From positions 1 through 49,769 of the forward strand of contig NZ_BOMH01000035.1 of the NCBI RefSeq assembly GCF_016862095.1: a DNA stretch of 49,769 nt, written 5' to 3'. Made by a program: the position numbers and the translations under genes. This document shows, piece after piece, positions 8,817-16,477 of the stretch. How positions within the stretch are numbered: the stretch's first letter is position 1; each line of letters opens with the position of its first letter. This DNA comes from Actinoplanes cyaneus. Its GTDB lineage: Bacteria > Actinomycetota > Actinomycetes > Mycobacteriales > Micromonosporaceae. The notes under the pieces were generated by a model. It did no database searches. It saw only the letters and a list, made by a program, of their open reading frames with translations, and was not told where the DNA came from.

Positions 8817-9902
8817 TCAGATGCGGGCGCCGGTGCCGGCGTTGAAGACGTGGATCGCCTCCGGGTTCGGCCGGATGTAGACCGTCTCACCCATCGACGG
8901 CATGTAGCGACGCTCGGTCCGCACCACGAAGCGCTCCTGCGTGCCGCCCAGGTCCGAGTGACCGTAGACGTTCGCGTCCGAGCCGAGGTCCTCGACCAGG
9001 TCCACGACGACCGGCAGCGCGCCGGCCTGCTCCGTCACGACCTCAGCGGCCTCCGGCCGGAAACCGATCGTGACCTTGCCGTCGCCACCCTGCGCCGCGG
9101 CGACCTGCTCGCGGGTCAGCGGCACGGCCAGGGCGCCGAAGGTCGCGCCCGACTCGGTCAGCGCCACCGTCTTGATGTTCATGGCCGGAGAGCCCATGAA
9201 GCCCGCGACGAAGACGTTCCCGGGGGTGTCGTAGAGCGCCCGCGGGGTGTCCACCTGCTGCAGCACACCGTCCAGCATGACCGCGACCCGGTGACCCATG
9301 GTCATGGCCTCGACCTGGTCGTGCGTGACGTAGACAGTGGTGACGCCGAGCTTCGCCTGCAGCGTGGCGATCTGCGAACGGGTCTGGACGCGGAGCTTGG
9401 CGTCGAGGTTCGACAGCGGCTCGTCCATGAGGAAGACCTGCGGCTGACGCACGATCGCGCGGCCCATCGCGACACGCTGACGCTGACCACCGGAGAGCGC
9501 CTTCGGCTTACGGGTCAGATACTCCTCGAGCTGGAGCAGGCCGGCGGCCTCCTTGACCGCGCGGTCGATCTCCGCCTTCGGGGTCTTGCGCAGCTTCAGA
9601 GCGAACGCCATGTTCTCGTACACCGTCATGTGCGGGTAGAGCGCGTAGTTCTGGAACACCATCGCGATGTCACGGGACTTCGGCGGGAGGTGCGTGACGT
9701 CCTTGTCGTTGATCAGGATGCGGCCGCGGTCCACATCCTCCAGGCCGGCGAGCATGCGCAGGCTGGTGGACTTACCACAACCGGAAGGGCCGACCAGGAC
9801 GAGGAACTCGCCGTCGCCGATCTCGAGGTTCAGCTCGTTGACCGCGGGGCGCTCAGAGCCCGGGTAGATCCGGGAGGCCTTCTCGTACGTGACGGTAGCC
9901 AT
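8817..9902 (-). CDS. msiK: Sugar ABC transporter ATPase, UgpC/MsiK family
   Basis: The 361-residue ATPase energises carbohydrate ABC importers at the inner face of the membrane. Walker A is GPSGCGKST (38-46), the Q-loop is in FQNYALYP (about 85), the signature is LSGGQRQR (about 137), Walker B is VFLMDEPLSNLD and the H-loop is in YVTHDQVEAM. A C-terminal TOBE/regulatory domain (about 235-361) contains the GFRPE stretch typical of the MalK/UgpC group. No permease or binding-protein gene is nearby. That fits MsiK of Streptomyces, a single ATPase shared by several sugar importers, so the symbol is a best guess (ugpC in other annotation schemes). The promoter at 9971-9999 gives it a separate transcript. 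Confidence 0.9.
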   Translation of the reverse strand: MATVTYEKASRIYPGSERPAVNELNLEIGDGEFLVLVGPSGCGKSTSLRMLAGLEDVDRGRILINDKDVTHLPPKSRDIAMVFQNYALYPHMTVYENMAFALKLRKTPKAEIDRAVKEAAGLLQLEEYLTRKPKALSGGQRQRVAMGRAIVRQPQVFLMDEPLSNLDAKLRVQTRSQIATLQAKLGVTTVYVTHDQVEAMTMGHRVAVMLDGVLQQVDTPRALYDTPGNVFVAGFMGSPAMNIKTVALTESGATFGALAVPLTREQVAAAQGGDGKVTIGFRPEAAEVVTEQAGALPVVVDLVEDLGSDANVYGHSDLGGTQERFVVRTERRYMPSMGETVYIRPNPEAIHVFNAGTGARI

Positions 9903-9970
9903 GGTGAATCGACTTCCTTTCCACCGGCAGGAACGTGCCGGACGATCCGAGTAGAAGGAACAGCCCCGCC

Positions 9971-9999
9971 ACCGTATTTGGTTTTAACAGTCCTGCCAA
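9971..9999 (-). promoter_or_regulatory. Probable sigma-70-type promoter of the MsiK gene
   Basis: On the minus strand, TTGGCA (9999-9994) and TACGGT (9976-9971) are separated by exactly 17 bp, a good match to the principal actinobacterial promoter class. The predicted start, near 9964, is about 60 nt upstream of the ATG at 9902. The divergent tRNA gene begins 40 bp away and has its own TATGCT at 10024-10029. Confidence 0.55.
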
Positions 10000-10038
10000 G
10001 ATGGCGATCGGTTTTCCGGACGTTATGCTGAGGCCCGC

Positions 10039-10115
10039 GCCTCTGTAGCTCAGTTGGCTAGAGCACCCGTCTTGTAAACGGGAGGTCGTCGGTTCGAGCC
10101 CGACCGGAGGCTCCA
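10039..10115 (+). tRNA. tRNA-Thr (anticodon UGU)
   Basis: The 77-nt gene folds as a standard cloverleaf. The acceptor stem GCCTCTG pairs with CGGAGGC (one U-G pair) and the D-arm is in GCTCAGTTGGCTAGAGC. The anticodon stem is CCCGT/ACGGG (10066-10070/10078-10082) with anticodon TGT at 10073-10075, and the T-arm is GTCGGTTCGAGCCCGAC. CCA is encoded at 10113-10115. A TATGCT -10-like hexamer lies at 10024-10029, while a good -35 was not seen. UGU reads the ACA codon, which is rare in GC-rich genomes. Confidence 0.95.
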
Positions 10116-10360
10116 GGGTGGGGGCCTGTGTCCGCGGAATGCGCGGACCGGGCGCTCTCGCTTTGCTCGCCGGGGGGCCGAGCCCCCCGAACCCCCGCGT
10201 TACGGTCGGCGGCGGGTCGCCTTTGGTCCCGGTTCAATCGGGGGGCGAGCCTCCGCGCCCCCCGCGCTCCCGCGCCCCCCGCGTTACGGTCGGTCGCGCG
10301 TGGGCTTTGCTGCCGGTTCAAGTTGGGGTGCCGAGGTGGGTGGCTTCTCGAGCTGGCCTG

Positions 10361-10398
10361 GGGAGAAACGGCCGTCCCCGTGTGCGGCCGTTTCTCCC
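10361..10398. terminator. Strong hairpin, possible terminator
   Basis: A perfect 14-bp stem (10361-10374 with 10385-10398, GGGAGAAACGGCCG and its complement) closes a 10-nt loop. There is no T-tract. It lies about 245 bp downstream of the tRNA and may end the tRNA transcript or read-through from rlmB. Confidence 0.5.
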
Positions 10399-10594
10399 TG
10401 CCGGGTCGGTGTCGTCGCGAGCGAGGTTTCCCCGTGTCCGGCTCGCGGGTCCGGGTCCACTGCGAGGAATCTAGGAGATGGCTCGCGCTCGGGATGGCCG
10501 GCGGGGATGGCTGGCACGAATTTGGGAGGCACGGTGCATGTGTTGCGCCTGTGGCTGACGGGGTCATGTTGGGGCTGCGTGCCTTGGCATGACG

Positions 10595-10627
10595 AGACGG
10601 CCACCCTCTGTACGAGGATGGCCGTCT
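10595..10627 (-). terminator. Hairpin after rlmB
   Basis: A 9-bp outer stem (AGACGGCCA at 10595-10603 with 10619-10627) is continued, after one mismatch, by an inner 4-bp stem (10605-10608 with 10614-10617) and a 5-nt loop. It starts 28 nt beyond the rlmB stop on the minus strand, a normal terminator position. The T-tract is weak. Confidence 0.6.
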
Positions 10628-10655
10628 TGGTGTTCTGCTTTGTTGCCTTGGGTGA

Positions 10656-11786
10656 CTAGACCTGGGAGCGGCGGCGGGAGACCTCGGCGAGCGTGACCGC
10701 GGCGGCGACGCTGGCGTTGAGGGACTCGACGTCGGAAGCCATCGGGATGCTGACCCGCAGGTCACACGTCTCGCCGACCAGGCGGGACAGGCCGCGGCCC
10801 TCGGAACCGACGACGACCAGCAGCGGGCCGATCGCGGCCTCCAGCTGGTAGAGGTCGGTCTCGCCGTCGGCGTCCAGGCCGATCGCGGTGAAGCCCTGCT
10901 TCTGCGCCGACTTGATCGCCCGGGTCAGGTTGACCACCTGGGAGACCGGGACCCGCGCGGCCGCGCCGGCGCTGGTGCGCCACGCGGTCGCGGTGATGCC
11001 GGCGGCCCGCCGCTCGGTCATGAAGACGCCGTGCCCGCCGAACGCGGCGACCGACCGGATCACCGCGCCCACGTTGCGCGGGTCGGTGATCCCGTCGAGG
11101 GCGACCAGCAGCGGCGCGGTCTGCTCGAGAGCGGCCGCGACCAGGTCGTCGAAGTTCTCATAGGCGAACGGCGGCACCTGCAGGCCGATGCCCTGGTGCA
11201 GCACGCCGCCGGTCAGCCTGTCCAGCTCGTTGCGGCTGATCTCCAGGATCGGGATGCCCCGGTCGCCGGAGGTCCGGACGGCCTCGGCCACCCGCTCGTC
11301 GATGTCGATGCCCTGCGCCACGTAGAGCGCCGTCGCCGGCACCAGCGCGCGCAGCGCCTCGACCACCGGGTTGCGGCCGAGCAGCAGCTCGGGCCCTTCC
11401 TTGATCGGGTTGGACCGGCGCCCGGGCGCGATCCGGGGGCCACGCGGGCCGGAGGCCCGGCCACCGCCGCCACGGGACGTCTGAGCACGGGTCAGCCCGG
11501 GGGCGCGACCGCCGCCACGGCCCCAGGTGGTGTCCTTCGTGCCGGGCTGGCCGACCTTGGGCACGCGACCCTCGGCGGCCGCGGCCCGGCGCTCCTTGTC
11601 CTGCTTGCGCGCGGTCTTCTCGGGCAGTTTCTCGGTGCCCGAGTAACCCTTGTGCCAGGGCCGCTCGTCGGCGGGCAGGGTCTTGCCGCGACCCTTGAGG
11701 CTGGCGCGGTTCTTGCCACCCGAGCCGGACGGCGCGCCCTTCTTCGAAGTCGCGCGCTTGCTCGCGTTCTGTGAATTACCCGGCAT
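10656..11786 (-). CDS. rlmB: 23S rRNA 2'-O-ribose methyltransferase RlmB (TrmH/SpoU family)
   Basis: The enzyme methylates the 2'-O of guanosine 2251 of 23S rRNA, in the peptidyl-transferase loop. The 376-residue protein has a long basic, Gly/Arg/Lys-rich N-terminal extension (about 1-130), seen in many actinobacterial homologues and probably RNA-binding. It is followed by the substrate-binding domain (LLLGRNPVVEALRA, about 132) and the SPOUT knot domain with its three motifs: ITDPRNVGAVIRS, VVGSEGRGLSRL and IPMASDVESLNAS. The start codon overlaps the cysS stop by one base (TGATG on the minus strand), so the two genes are translationally coupled. The cysS-rlmB pair matches M. tuberculosis Rv3580c-Rv3579c. 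Confidence 0.92.
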   Translation of the reverse strand: MPGNSQNASKRATSKKGAPSGSGGKNRASLKGRGKTLPADERPWHKGYSGTEKLPEKTARKQDKERRAAAAEGRVPKVGQPGTKDTTWGRGGGRAPGLTRAQTSRGGGGRASGPRGPRIAPGRRSNPIKEGPELLLGRNPVVEALRALVPATALYVAQGIDIDERVAEAVRTSGDRGIPILEISRNELDRLTGGVLHQGIGLQVPPFAYENFDDLVAAALEQTAPLLVALDGITDPRNVGAVIRSVAAFGGHGVFMTERRAAGITATAWRTSAGAAARVPVSQVVNLTRAIKSAQKQGFTAIGLDADGETDLYQLEAAIGPLLVVVGSEGRGLSRLVGETCDLRVSIPMASDVESLNASVAAAVTLAEVSRRRSQV

Positions 11787-13201
11787 CAGTGCTGCTCTCC
11801 TACCGTCCAGCGCGGACCGGCCGGAGTGTCCTCCACCTGAATACCCGCGTTCTTGAGCTGGTCGCGCACCTGGTCGGCGGCAGCCCAGTCCTTACGTGCA
11901 CGGGCTTGCGCCCGCTGTTCCATGGCCAGCGCGACGAGACCGTCGACCACCGGCTTCAGATCGTTGCCCCTGTCGCCGCTGCCCCAGCCCGCGTCGAGCG
12001 GGTCGAGACCCAGCACGCCGAGCATGGCCCGGACCGCGGTCAGCGCACCGCGGATGGCCGGCTCGTCCCCGGCGGCCAGAGCGGTGTTGCCCTCCCGGAT
12101 CGTGTCGTGCACGACCGCGAGCGCGGCAGAGGTGTTCAGGTCGTCGTTCATCGCCTCGGCGAACGCCGGCGGGACCGCCTTGGGCCGGCCCGGGCCGACG
12201 ATCTCGGCGGCGCGGTGGACGAAGCCCTCGATCCGCTTGTACGCCACCGCGGCCTCGTTCAGCGCCTCGTCGGTGTAATCGATCCGCGAGCGGTAGTGCG
12301 GGCTGCCCAGGTAGTAGCGCAGCTCGACCGGGCGGATCCCGGACTCGACCACGGCGGGCAGATCGATGACGTTGCCCAGCGACTTGCTCATCTTGGACTT
12401 GCCCAGGTTGAGCAGGGCGTGGTGCGCCCAGAACCGGGAGAAGCCGAGACCGGCCGCCTTCGACTGGGCCAGCTCGTTCTCGTGGTGCGGGAAGGTCAGG
12501 TCGAGGCCACCACCGTGGATGTCGAACTCGTCGCCGAGGTAGCGACGGGCCATCGCGGAGCACTCGATGTGCCAGCCGGGACGACCCCGGCCCCACGGCG
12601 ACGGCCAGTACGCGTCCTGCGGCTCGTCGGCCTTGACACCCTTCCACAGCGCGAAGTCGCGCAGGTCGCGCTTGTCGCGTTCCGGTGCGTCCTCGGCGGA
12701 GCGCATGTCCTCGGGCTTCTGGCCGGACAGCGACCCGTACTCCGGGAAGGAGAGGACGTCGAAGTAGACGTCGCCGTTGCCGGCCGAGGCGGGATAGGCG
12801 TGGCCGCGCTCGATCAGCGCGGTGATCAGGTCGTGCATCTCGGTGATGTGCCCGGTGGCCAGCGGCTCGTAGGTGGGCGGCAGCACGTTGAGGGCACGGT
12901 AGTCACGATCGAGGAGCAGGCGGTTCTCGTAGGCGATCGACCAGTACGGCCGCTTCTGCTCCAGCGACTTCTGGAGGATCTTGTCATCCACGTCGGTGAC
13001 GTTGCGGATGAACGTCACCTCCAGGCCGGTGTGCAGCAGCCAGCGGCGCAGCACGTCGTAGTTCACGGCGGAACGGAGGTGGCCGATGTGCGGGGAGGAC
13101 TGCACGGTGACGCCACACAGGTAGATCCCCACCTGACCGGGCGTCAACGGGACGAAGTCCCGGACGGATCGGGTCGCGGTGTCGTACAAGCGCAGAGTCA
13201 C
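11786..13201 (-). CDS. cysS: Cysteinyl-tRNA synthetase
   Basis: The class Ia synthetase charges tRNA-Cys. The 471-residue protein has Cys29 (a zinc ligand in IYLCGVTVQ), the HIGH motif as PHIGH (H38-H41), the conserved WHIECS stretch with further zinc ligands and KMSKS in KSKMSKSLGN (about 267). The anticodon-binding helical part lies at the C-terminus. Length is typical. The mycothiol enzyme MshC is a paralogue, but the full length and C-terminal domain and the adjacent rlmB favour true CysS. Two hairpins (13215-13277) separate it from the upstream protease gene, so it may have its own promoter or be an attenuated continuation. Confidence 0.95.
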   Translation of the reverse strand: MTLRLYDTATRSVRDFVPLTPGQVGIYLCGVTVQSSPHIGHLRSAVNYDVLRRWLLHTGLEVTFIRNVTDVDDKILQKSLEQKRPYWSIAYENRLLLDRDYRALNVLPPTYEPLATGHITEMHDLITALIERGHAYPASAGNGDVYFDVLSFPEYGSLSGQKPEDMRSAEDAPERDKRDLRDFALWKGVKADEPQDAYWPSPWGRGRPGWHIECSAMARRYLGDEFDIHGGGLDLTFPHHENELAQSKAAGLGFSRFWAHHALLNLGKSKMSKSLGNVIDLPAVVESGIRPVELRYYLGSPHYRSRIDYTDEALNEAAVAYKRIEGFVHRAAEIVGPGRPKAVPPAFAEAMNDDLNTSAALAVVHDTIREGNTALAAGDEPAIRGALTAVRAMLGVLGLDPLDAGWGSGDRGNDLKPVVDGLVALAMEQRAQARARKDWAAADQVRDQLKNAGIQVEDTPAGPRWTVGEQH

Positions 13202-13214
13202 CGTACAAGGGTAC

Positions 13215-13277
13215 CGACCGGGGCGATGGAATAACCGCCCCGGTCGTCCGACACCTCAACGCCCTTTTCGGGTGTTG
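13215..13277 (-). terminator. Two consecutive hairpins between the protease gene and cysS
   Basis: On the minus strand an 8-bp stem (13270-13277 with 13257-13264, one G-T pair) lies 23 nt beyond the protease stop. It is followed by an 11-bp stem (13236-13246 with 13215-13225, loop 10 nt). The second ends 13 nt before the cysS start codon, so besides termination it could affect cysS initiation. No T-box or leader peptide was recognised. Confidence 0.5.
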
Positions 13278-13299
13278 CGACGAGGGTCCCCGGACCTGC

Positions 13300-14976
13300 T
13301 CAGCGGCCGCCGACCGCCGCGTAGGCGTCGACGATGCCGTAGCCGTAGAACCCGTTGAAGTTCTTGCCACCCTCACAGAGCGCGTCCCACTCGGCCGGCC
13401 GGCCCTCCTGCGCGTAGCTGACCAGACGCGGCGTCGGGCACTCGTGCTCGGCCGCCGTGCGGTAGAGGATCTGCTCCACCACGCCCGGCAGCAGCGTCTT
13501 GCCGCCGCGGCGGAGGTCCGGAACGCCGTACCGGCTGACGATCAGGGCGCCGACCCCGGCCGCGTGCGGCGAGGCCATCGAGGTGCCCTGCAGGTACGTG
13601 TAGTACCCGCACTTGCCGGCCTTGGTGCAGTCCTTGAAGGCCAGGCCCTCGCCGGCCGCGGTGATGTTGCCGGCCTCGTCGACCAGCCCCTCCTCCTGCA
13701 GCACCTTCAGCGGGTACGTGGAGAGGATGCGGTTGCCCGGCGTGTTGTAGGTGTCAGTGCCGAACCCGTCCCGCGCGAAGCCACCCGGCGCGGCGACCGA
13801 GATCTGCTCCAGGCCGTAGTTGGAGTAGTCGGCCTTGCGGGTGGACGGGCCGACCGCCGAGACGCCGATCACGTGCGGGCCCTCGACCGGCAGGTCCCAG
13901 CAGGACGAGTTGTCGATCGGCCGCGAGTACGGCGTGCCGCCGTAGTCCGGGCTGGAGACGTCGGTGCGCGGCTTGCCCAGGTCCTCGTGGTTGTTGCCGA
14001 GCGCACCGAACATGGTCACCCCGCGGGCGTGCGCGTAGTTCAGTGCCCGCTTCATGCCCGTGATGATCGCCTGCTGCTCGGCCTGCTGCGCGGGGTTGTC
14101 CGCCGGGTTGGCCGTGCAGTTGTAGAGCCACGGGTCGACGTAGAACGACATGTTCACCACGTCGATGCCCTTGTCGCCGGCGTAGGTCAGGGCGTTGACC
14201 ACCGGGTCGAGGAAGAAGTAGCCGGAGTCCTGGCCGCCCTTGAGCTCGACCAGGCTGACGCCGGGCGCGACGCCGGAGACGCCCACACCGTTGAGCGCGG
14301 CGCCGATCGTGCCGGCCACGTGCGTGCCGTGGCCGCCGTCGTCGGTGCCGGCCGGGTCGACGCAGCTGGGCACCTCACAGCCCTGGTCGACCCCGTCGAT
14401 GAAGATGTTGTCGATCGCCGGGATGTCGGGCGCGAAGTTGCGGGACAGCTTGCTGTTGAAGTTCGGGGCGATGTCCGGGTTCGAGGCGTCCAGGCCGGTG
14501 TCGAGCACGCCGACCGTGACGGCCTTGTCGCCCTTCTCGATCTTGCGGGCCTTGTCCGCCTTGATCATGGACAGGCCCCAGAGCTTGTCGTCGAGCGGGT
14601 CGGCCTTGGCCGGGCCGTGGCCCTTGCCGCCCTTGGCCGACCCGCCCTTCTCGATCTTCTCCACGCCGTTCGGCGAGTACCCGATGGCCTTGCGCTCGCT
14701 GGCGCCGATCAGCTCGGCCGAGGCGGTCGCCTTGGTCTCGAACTTCGCGTCCGTCGAGCTCACCCGGTACACGCCGACGGCGTCATTACCGCTGACGACG
14801 GTGCCGCCGGCGGCCTTGATCGCCGCCGTCGCGTCGGCGGCGGAGACCCCGTCGGCGGCCACGACCGTGTAGTCGGTGACGGCCGTCGGCTCCGCCTGGG
14901 CGGAGCCTGGGACCGTGGTAAGGAACGCCAGACCCGTCAAGGTGACAACGGCTCCGACTGTGAGGCGTCTTCTCAT
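13300..14976 (-). CDS. Secreted subtilisin-like serine protease (S8 family)
   Basis: The 558-residue protease has a signal peptide (1-28, ending SAQA), a propeptide-like region (about 30-140) and an S8 catalytic domain with Asp159 in VLDTGLD, His216 in GGHGTHVAGT, oxyanion Asn328 in GALGNN and Ser466 in GTSMASPHAAG. Several cysteines (200, 205, 287, 359, 450, 456, 513, 534) suggest extracellular disulfides. No C-terminal P-domain or membrane anchor is visible, so it is likely released. The ATG at 14976 was chosen over upstream in-frame codons because GGAGGAGGA lies about 9 nt before it and the protein then begins with the signal peptide. Substrate is unknown. Confidence 0.9.
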   Translation of the reverse strand: MRRRLTVGAVVTLTGLAFLTTVPGSAQAEPTAVTDYTVVAADGVSAADATAAIKAAGGTVVSGNDAVGVYRVSSTDAKFETKATASAELIGASERKAIGYSPNGVEKIEKGGSAKGGKGHGPAKADPLDDKLWGLSMIKADKARKIEKGDKAVTVGVLDTGLDASNPDIAPNFNSKLSRNFAPDIPAIDNIFIDGVDQGCEVPSCVDPAGTDDGGHGTHVAGTIGAALNGVGVSGVAPGVSLVELKGGQDSGYFFLDPVVNALTYAGDKGIDVVNMSFYVDPWLYNCTANPADNPAQQAEQQAIITGMKRALNYAHARGVTMFGALGNNHEDLGKPRTDVSSPDYGGTPYSRPIDNSSCWDLPVEGPHVIGVSAVGPSTRKADYSNYGLEQISVAAPGGFARDGFGTDTYNTPGNRILSTYPLKVLQEEGLVDEAGNITAAGEGLAFKDCTKAGKCGYYTYLQGTSMASPHAAGVGALIVSRYGVPDLRRGGKTLLPGVVEQILYRTAAEHECPTPRLVSYAQEGRPAEWDALCEGGKNFNGFYGYGIVDAYAAVGGR

Positions 14977-15060
14977 GGAATGCGCTTCCTCCTCCAGAGA
15001 GTTAGATCTCCGCATCCCATCGAGAAAGGTCGCTCGGCGCAAGGTCGAGGTGTGTCTATT

Positions 15061-16458
15061 TTACGGGCGTGTCATCTTCAGAACATCGAGCGCCTCGTCG
15101 AGCTGCTCCTCGGTTAGGGTGCCCGAGCTGACGTGCCCGCGTTCGATCACGACCTCGCGGATCGTCCGGTTCGTGGCAAGTGCCTGCTTGGCGATCGCGG
15201 CCGCCTCGTCGTACCCCAGGAAGCGGTTGAGGGGGGTGACGATCGACGGCGAGCCCTCGGCATAGCCCCGGGCGACGTCCTCGTTCGCCTCCAGACCGAT
15301 CACGCAGCGGTCGGCGAGGAGCCGGGCGGCCGCGGCCAGGAGCCGGATCGACTCCAGCAGGTTGCGGGCCATCACCGGGAGCATCACGTTCAGCTCGAAG
15401 TCGCCCTGGGTGCCGGCGAAGGCCACCGTCGCGTCGTTGCCGATCACCTGCGCGGCGACCTGCCGGACCGCCTCGGGCACCACCGGGTTCACCTTGCCCG
15501 GCATGATCGACGAGCCCGGCTGCAGGTCGGGCAGGCGCAGCTCACGCAGCCCGGCGCGCGGGCCGGAGCCCATCCAGCGGATGTCGTTGGCGATCTTGTA
15601 GAGGCCGGCCGCCACCACCCGCAGCTGCCCGGACGCCTCGACCAGCGCGTCCCGAGCGCCCTGCGCCTCGAAGTGGTCGCGCGCCTCGCTCAGCGGCAGG
15701 CCGGTCTGCTGCCGGAGCAGCTCGATCACCTTCGGCGCGAAGCCGGGCGGAGTGTTCACGCCGGTGCCCACGGCGGTGCCGCCCAGGGGCAGCTCGCCGA
15801 GCCGGGGCAGGGTCGCGGTGAGCCGTTCGACACCGTTCGTGACCTGCCGGGCGTACCCGGAGAACTCCTGCCCCAGGGTGACCGGGGTGGCGTCCATCAG
15901 GTGGGTACGGCCGCTCTTGACCACGCCCGACCAGCTCTCCGCCTTCGCTCCCAGCGCGCCGGCCAGGTGTTCCAGGGCCGGGATCAGATCGGCGCTGACC
16001 GCCTCGGTGGCGGCCAGATGGATCGACGAGGGGAACACGTCGTTGCTGGACTGGGACGCGTTGACATGGTCGTTCGGGTGCACCTGCTGATCCAGGGCGC
16101 GGGACGCCAGGGTGGCGATCACCTCGTTGGCGTTCATGTTCGACGAGGTGCCCGAGCCGGTCTGGAAGACGTCGATCGGAAACTGGTCGTCGTAACCGCC
16201 GTCGGCCACGTGCGCCGCAGCGGTCGCGATCGCGTTGGCCAGCTCCTTGTCGAGCACCCCCAGCTCCGCGTTGACCTGCGCCGCGGCCCCCTTGATCCGG
16301 GCCAGGGCGTGGATGTGCGACGGCTCCAGGCCACGCCCGGAGATCGGGAAGTTCTCCACCGCGCGCTGGGTCTGCGCCCGCCACAGGGCGTCGGCGGGGA
16401 CACGCACCTCGCCCATCGTGTCGCGTTCGATCCGGTAACCACTCACATCGTTCGTCAC
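15061..16458 (-). CDS. fumC: Class II fumarate hydratase
   Basis: The 465-residue oxygen-stable fumarase interconverts fumarate and malate in the TCA cycle. The superfamily signature GSSIMPGKVNPVVPEAV (about 317-333) is present, as are SGRTHLMDATPVTLGQE and GTGSSNMNANEV-like stretches (here TGSGTSSNMNANEV). A GTG start at 16458 is supported by GGAGGGAGG about 8 nt upstream. The gene lies only 19 bp after the stop of the SARP regulator gene on the same strand, so the two can share a transcript. A second, unrelated fumarase (class I) is encoded at 20538-22196. Confidence 0.95.
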   Translation of the reverse strand: MTNDVSGYRIERDTMGEVRVPADALWRAQTQRAVENFPISGRGLEPSHIHALARIKGAAAQVNAELGVLDKELANAIATAAAHVADGGYDDQFPIDVFQTGSGTSSNMNANEVIATLASRALDQQVHPNDHVNASQSSNDVFPSSIHLAATEAVSADLIPALEHLAGALGAKAESWSGVVKSGRTHLMDATPVTLGQEFSGYARQVTNGVERLTATLPRLGELPLGGTAVGTGVNTPPGFAPKVIELLRQQTGLPLSEARDHFEAQGARDALVEASGQLRVVAAGLYKIANDIRWMGSGPRAGLRELRLPDLQPGSSIMPGKVNPVVPEAVRQVAAQVIGNDATVAFAGTQGDFELNVMLPVMARNLLESIRLLAAAARLLADRCVIGLEANEDVARGYAEGSPSIVTPLNRFLGYDEAAAIAKQALATNRTIREVVIERGHVSSGTLTEEQLDEALDVLKMTRP

Positions 16459-16477
16459 CGGACCATCCTCCCTCCGA

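Larger units (their letters stand above)
10116..10655. other. 540-bp gene-free stretch with degenerate duplication
   Basis: No convincing gene lies between the tRNA and rlmB. Two degenerate direct copies, offset by 84 bp, share CGCGTTACGGTCGG (10196 and 10280) and CTTTG..CCGGTTCAA (10221 and 10305). A 14-bp perfect hairpin follows at 10361-10398, and the rlmB-side hairpin lies at 10595-10627. Long C- and G-runs surround the copies. Whether this is decayed mobile DNA at a tRNA or a genomic repeat family cannot be told from one window. Confidence 0.55.

Noticed and set aside
10196..10330. tRNA pseudogene after tRNA-Thr
   Set aside because: Only a T-arm-like CCGGTTCAA is present. No acceptor, D-arm or anticodon arm can be folded.
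13202..13299. T-box leader before cysS
   Set aside because: The region is too short and lacks the T-box sequence and specifier loop. The two hairpins look like terminators.
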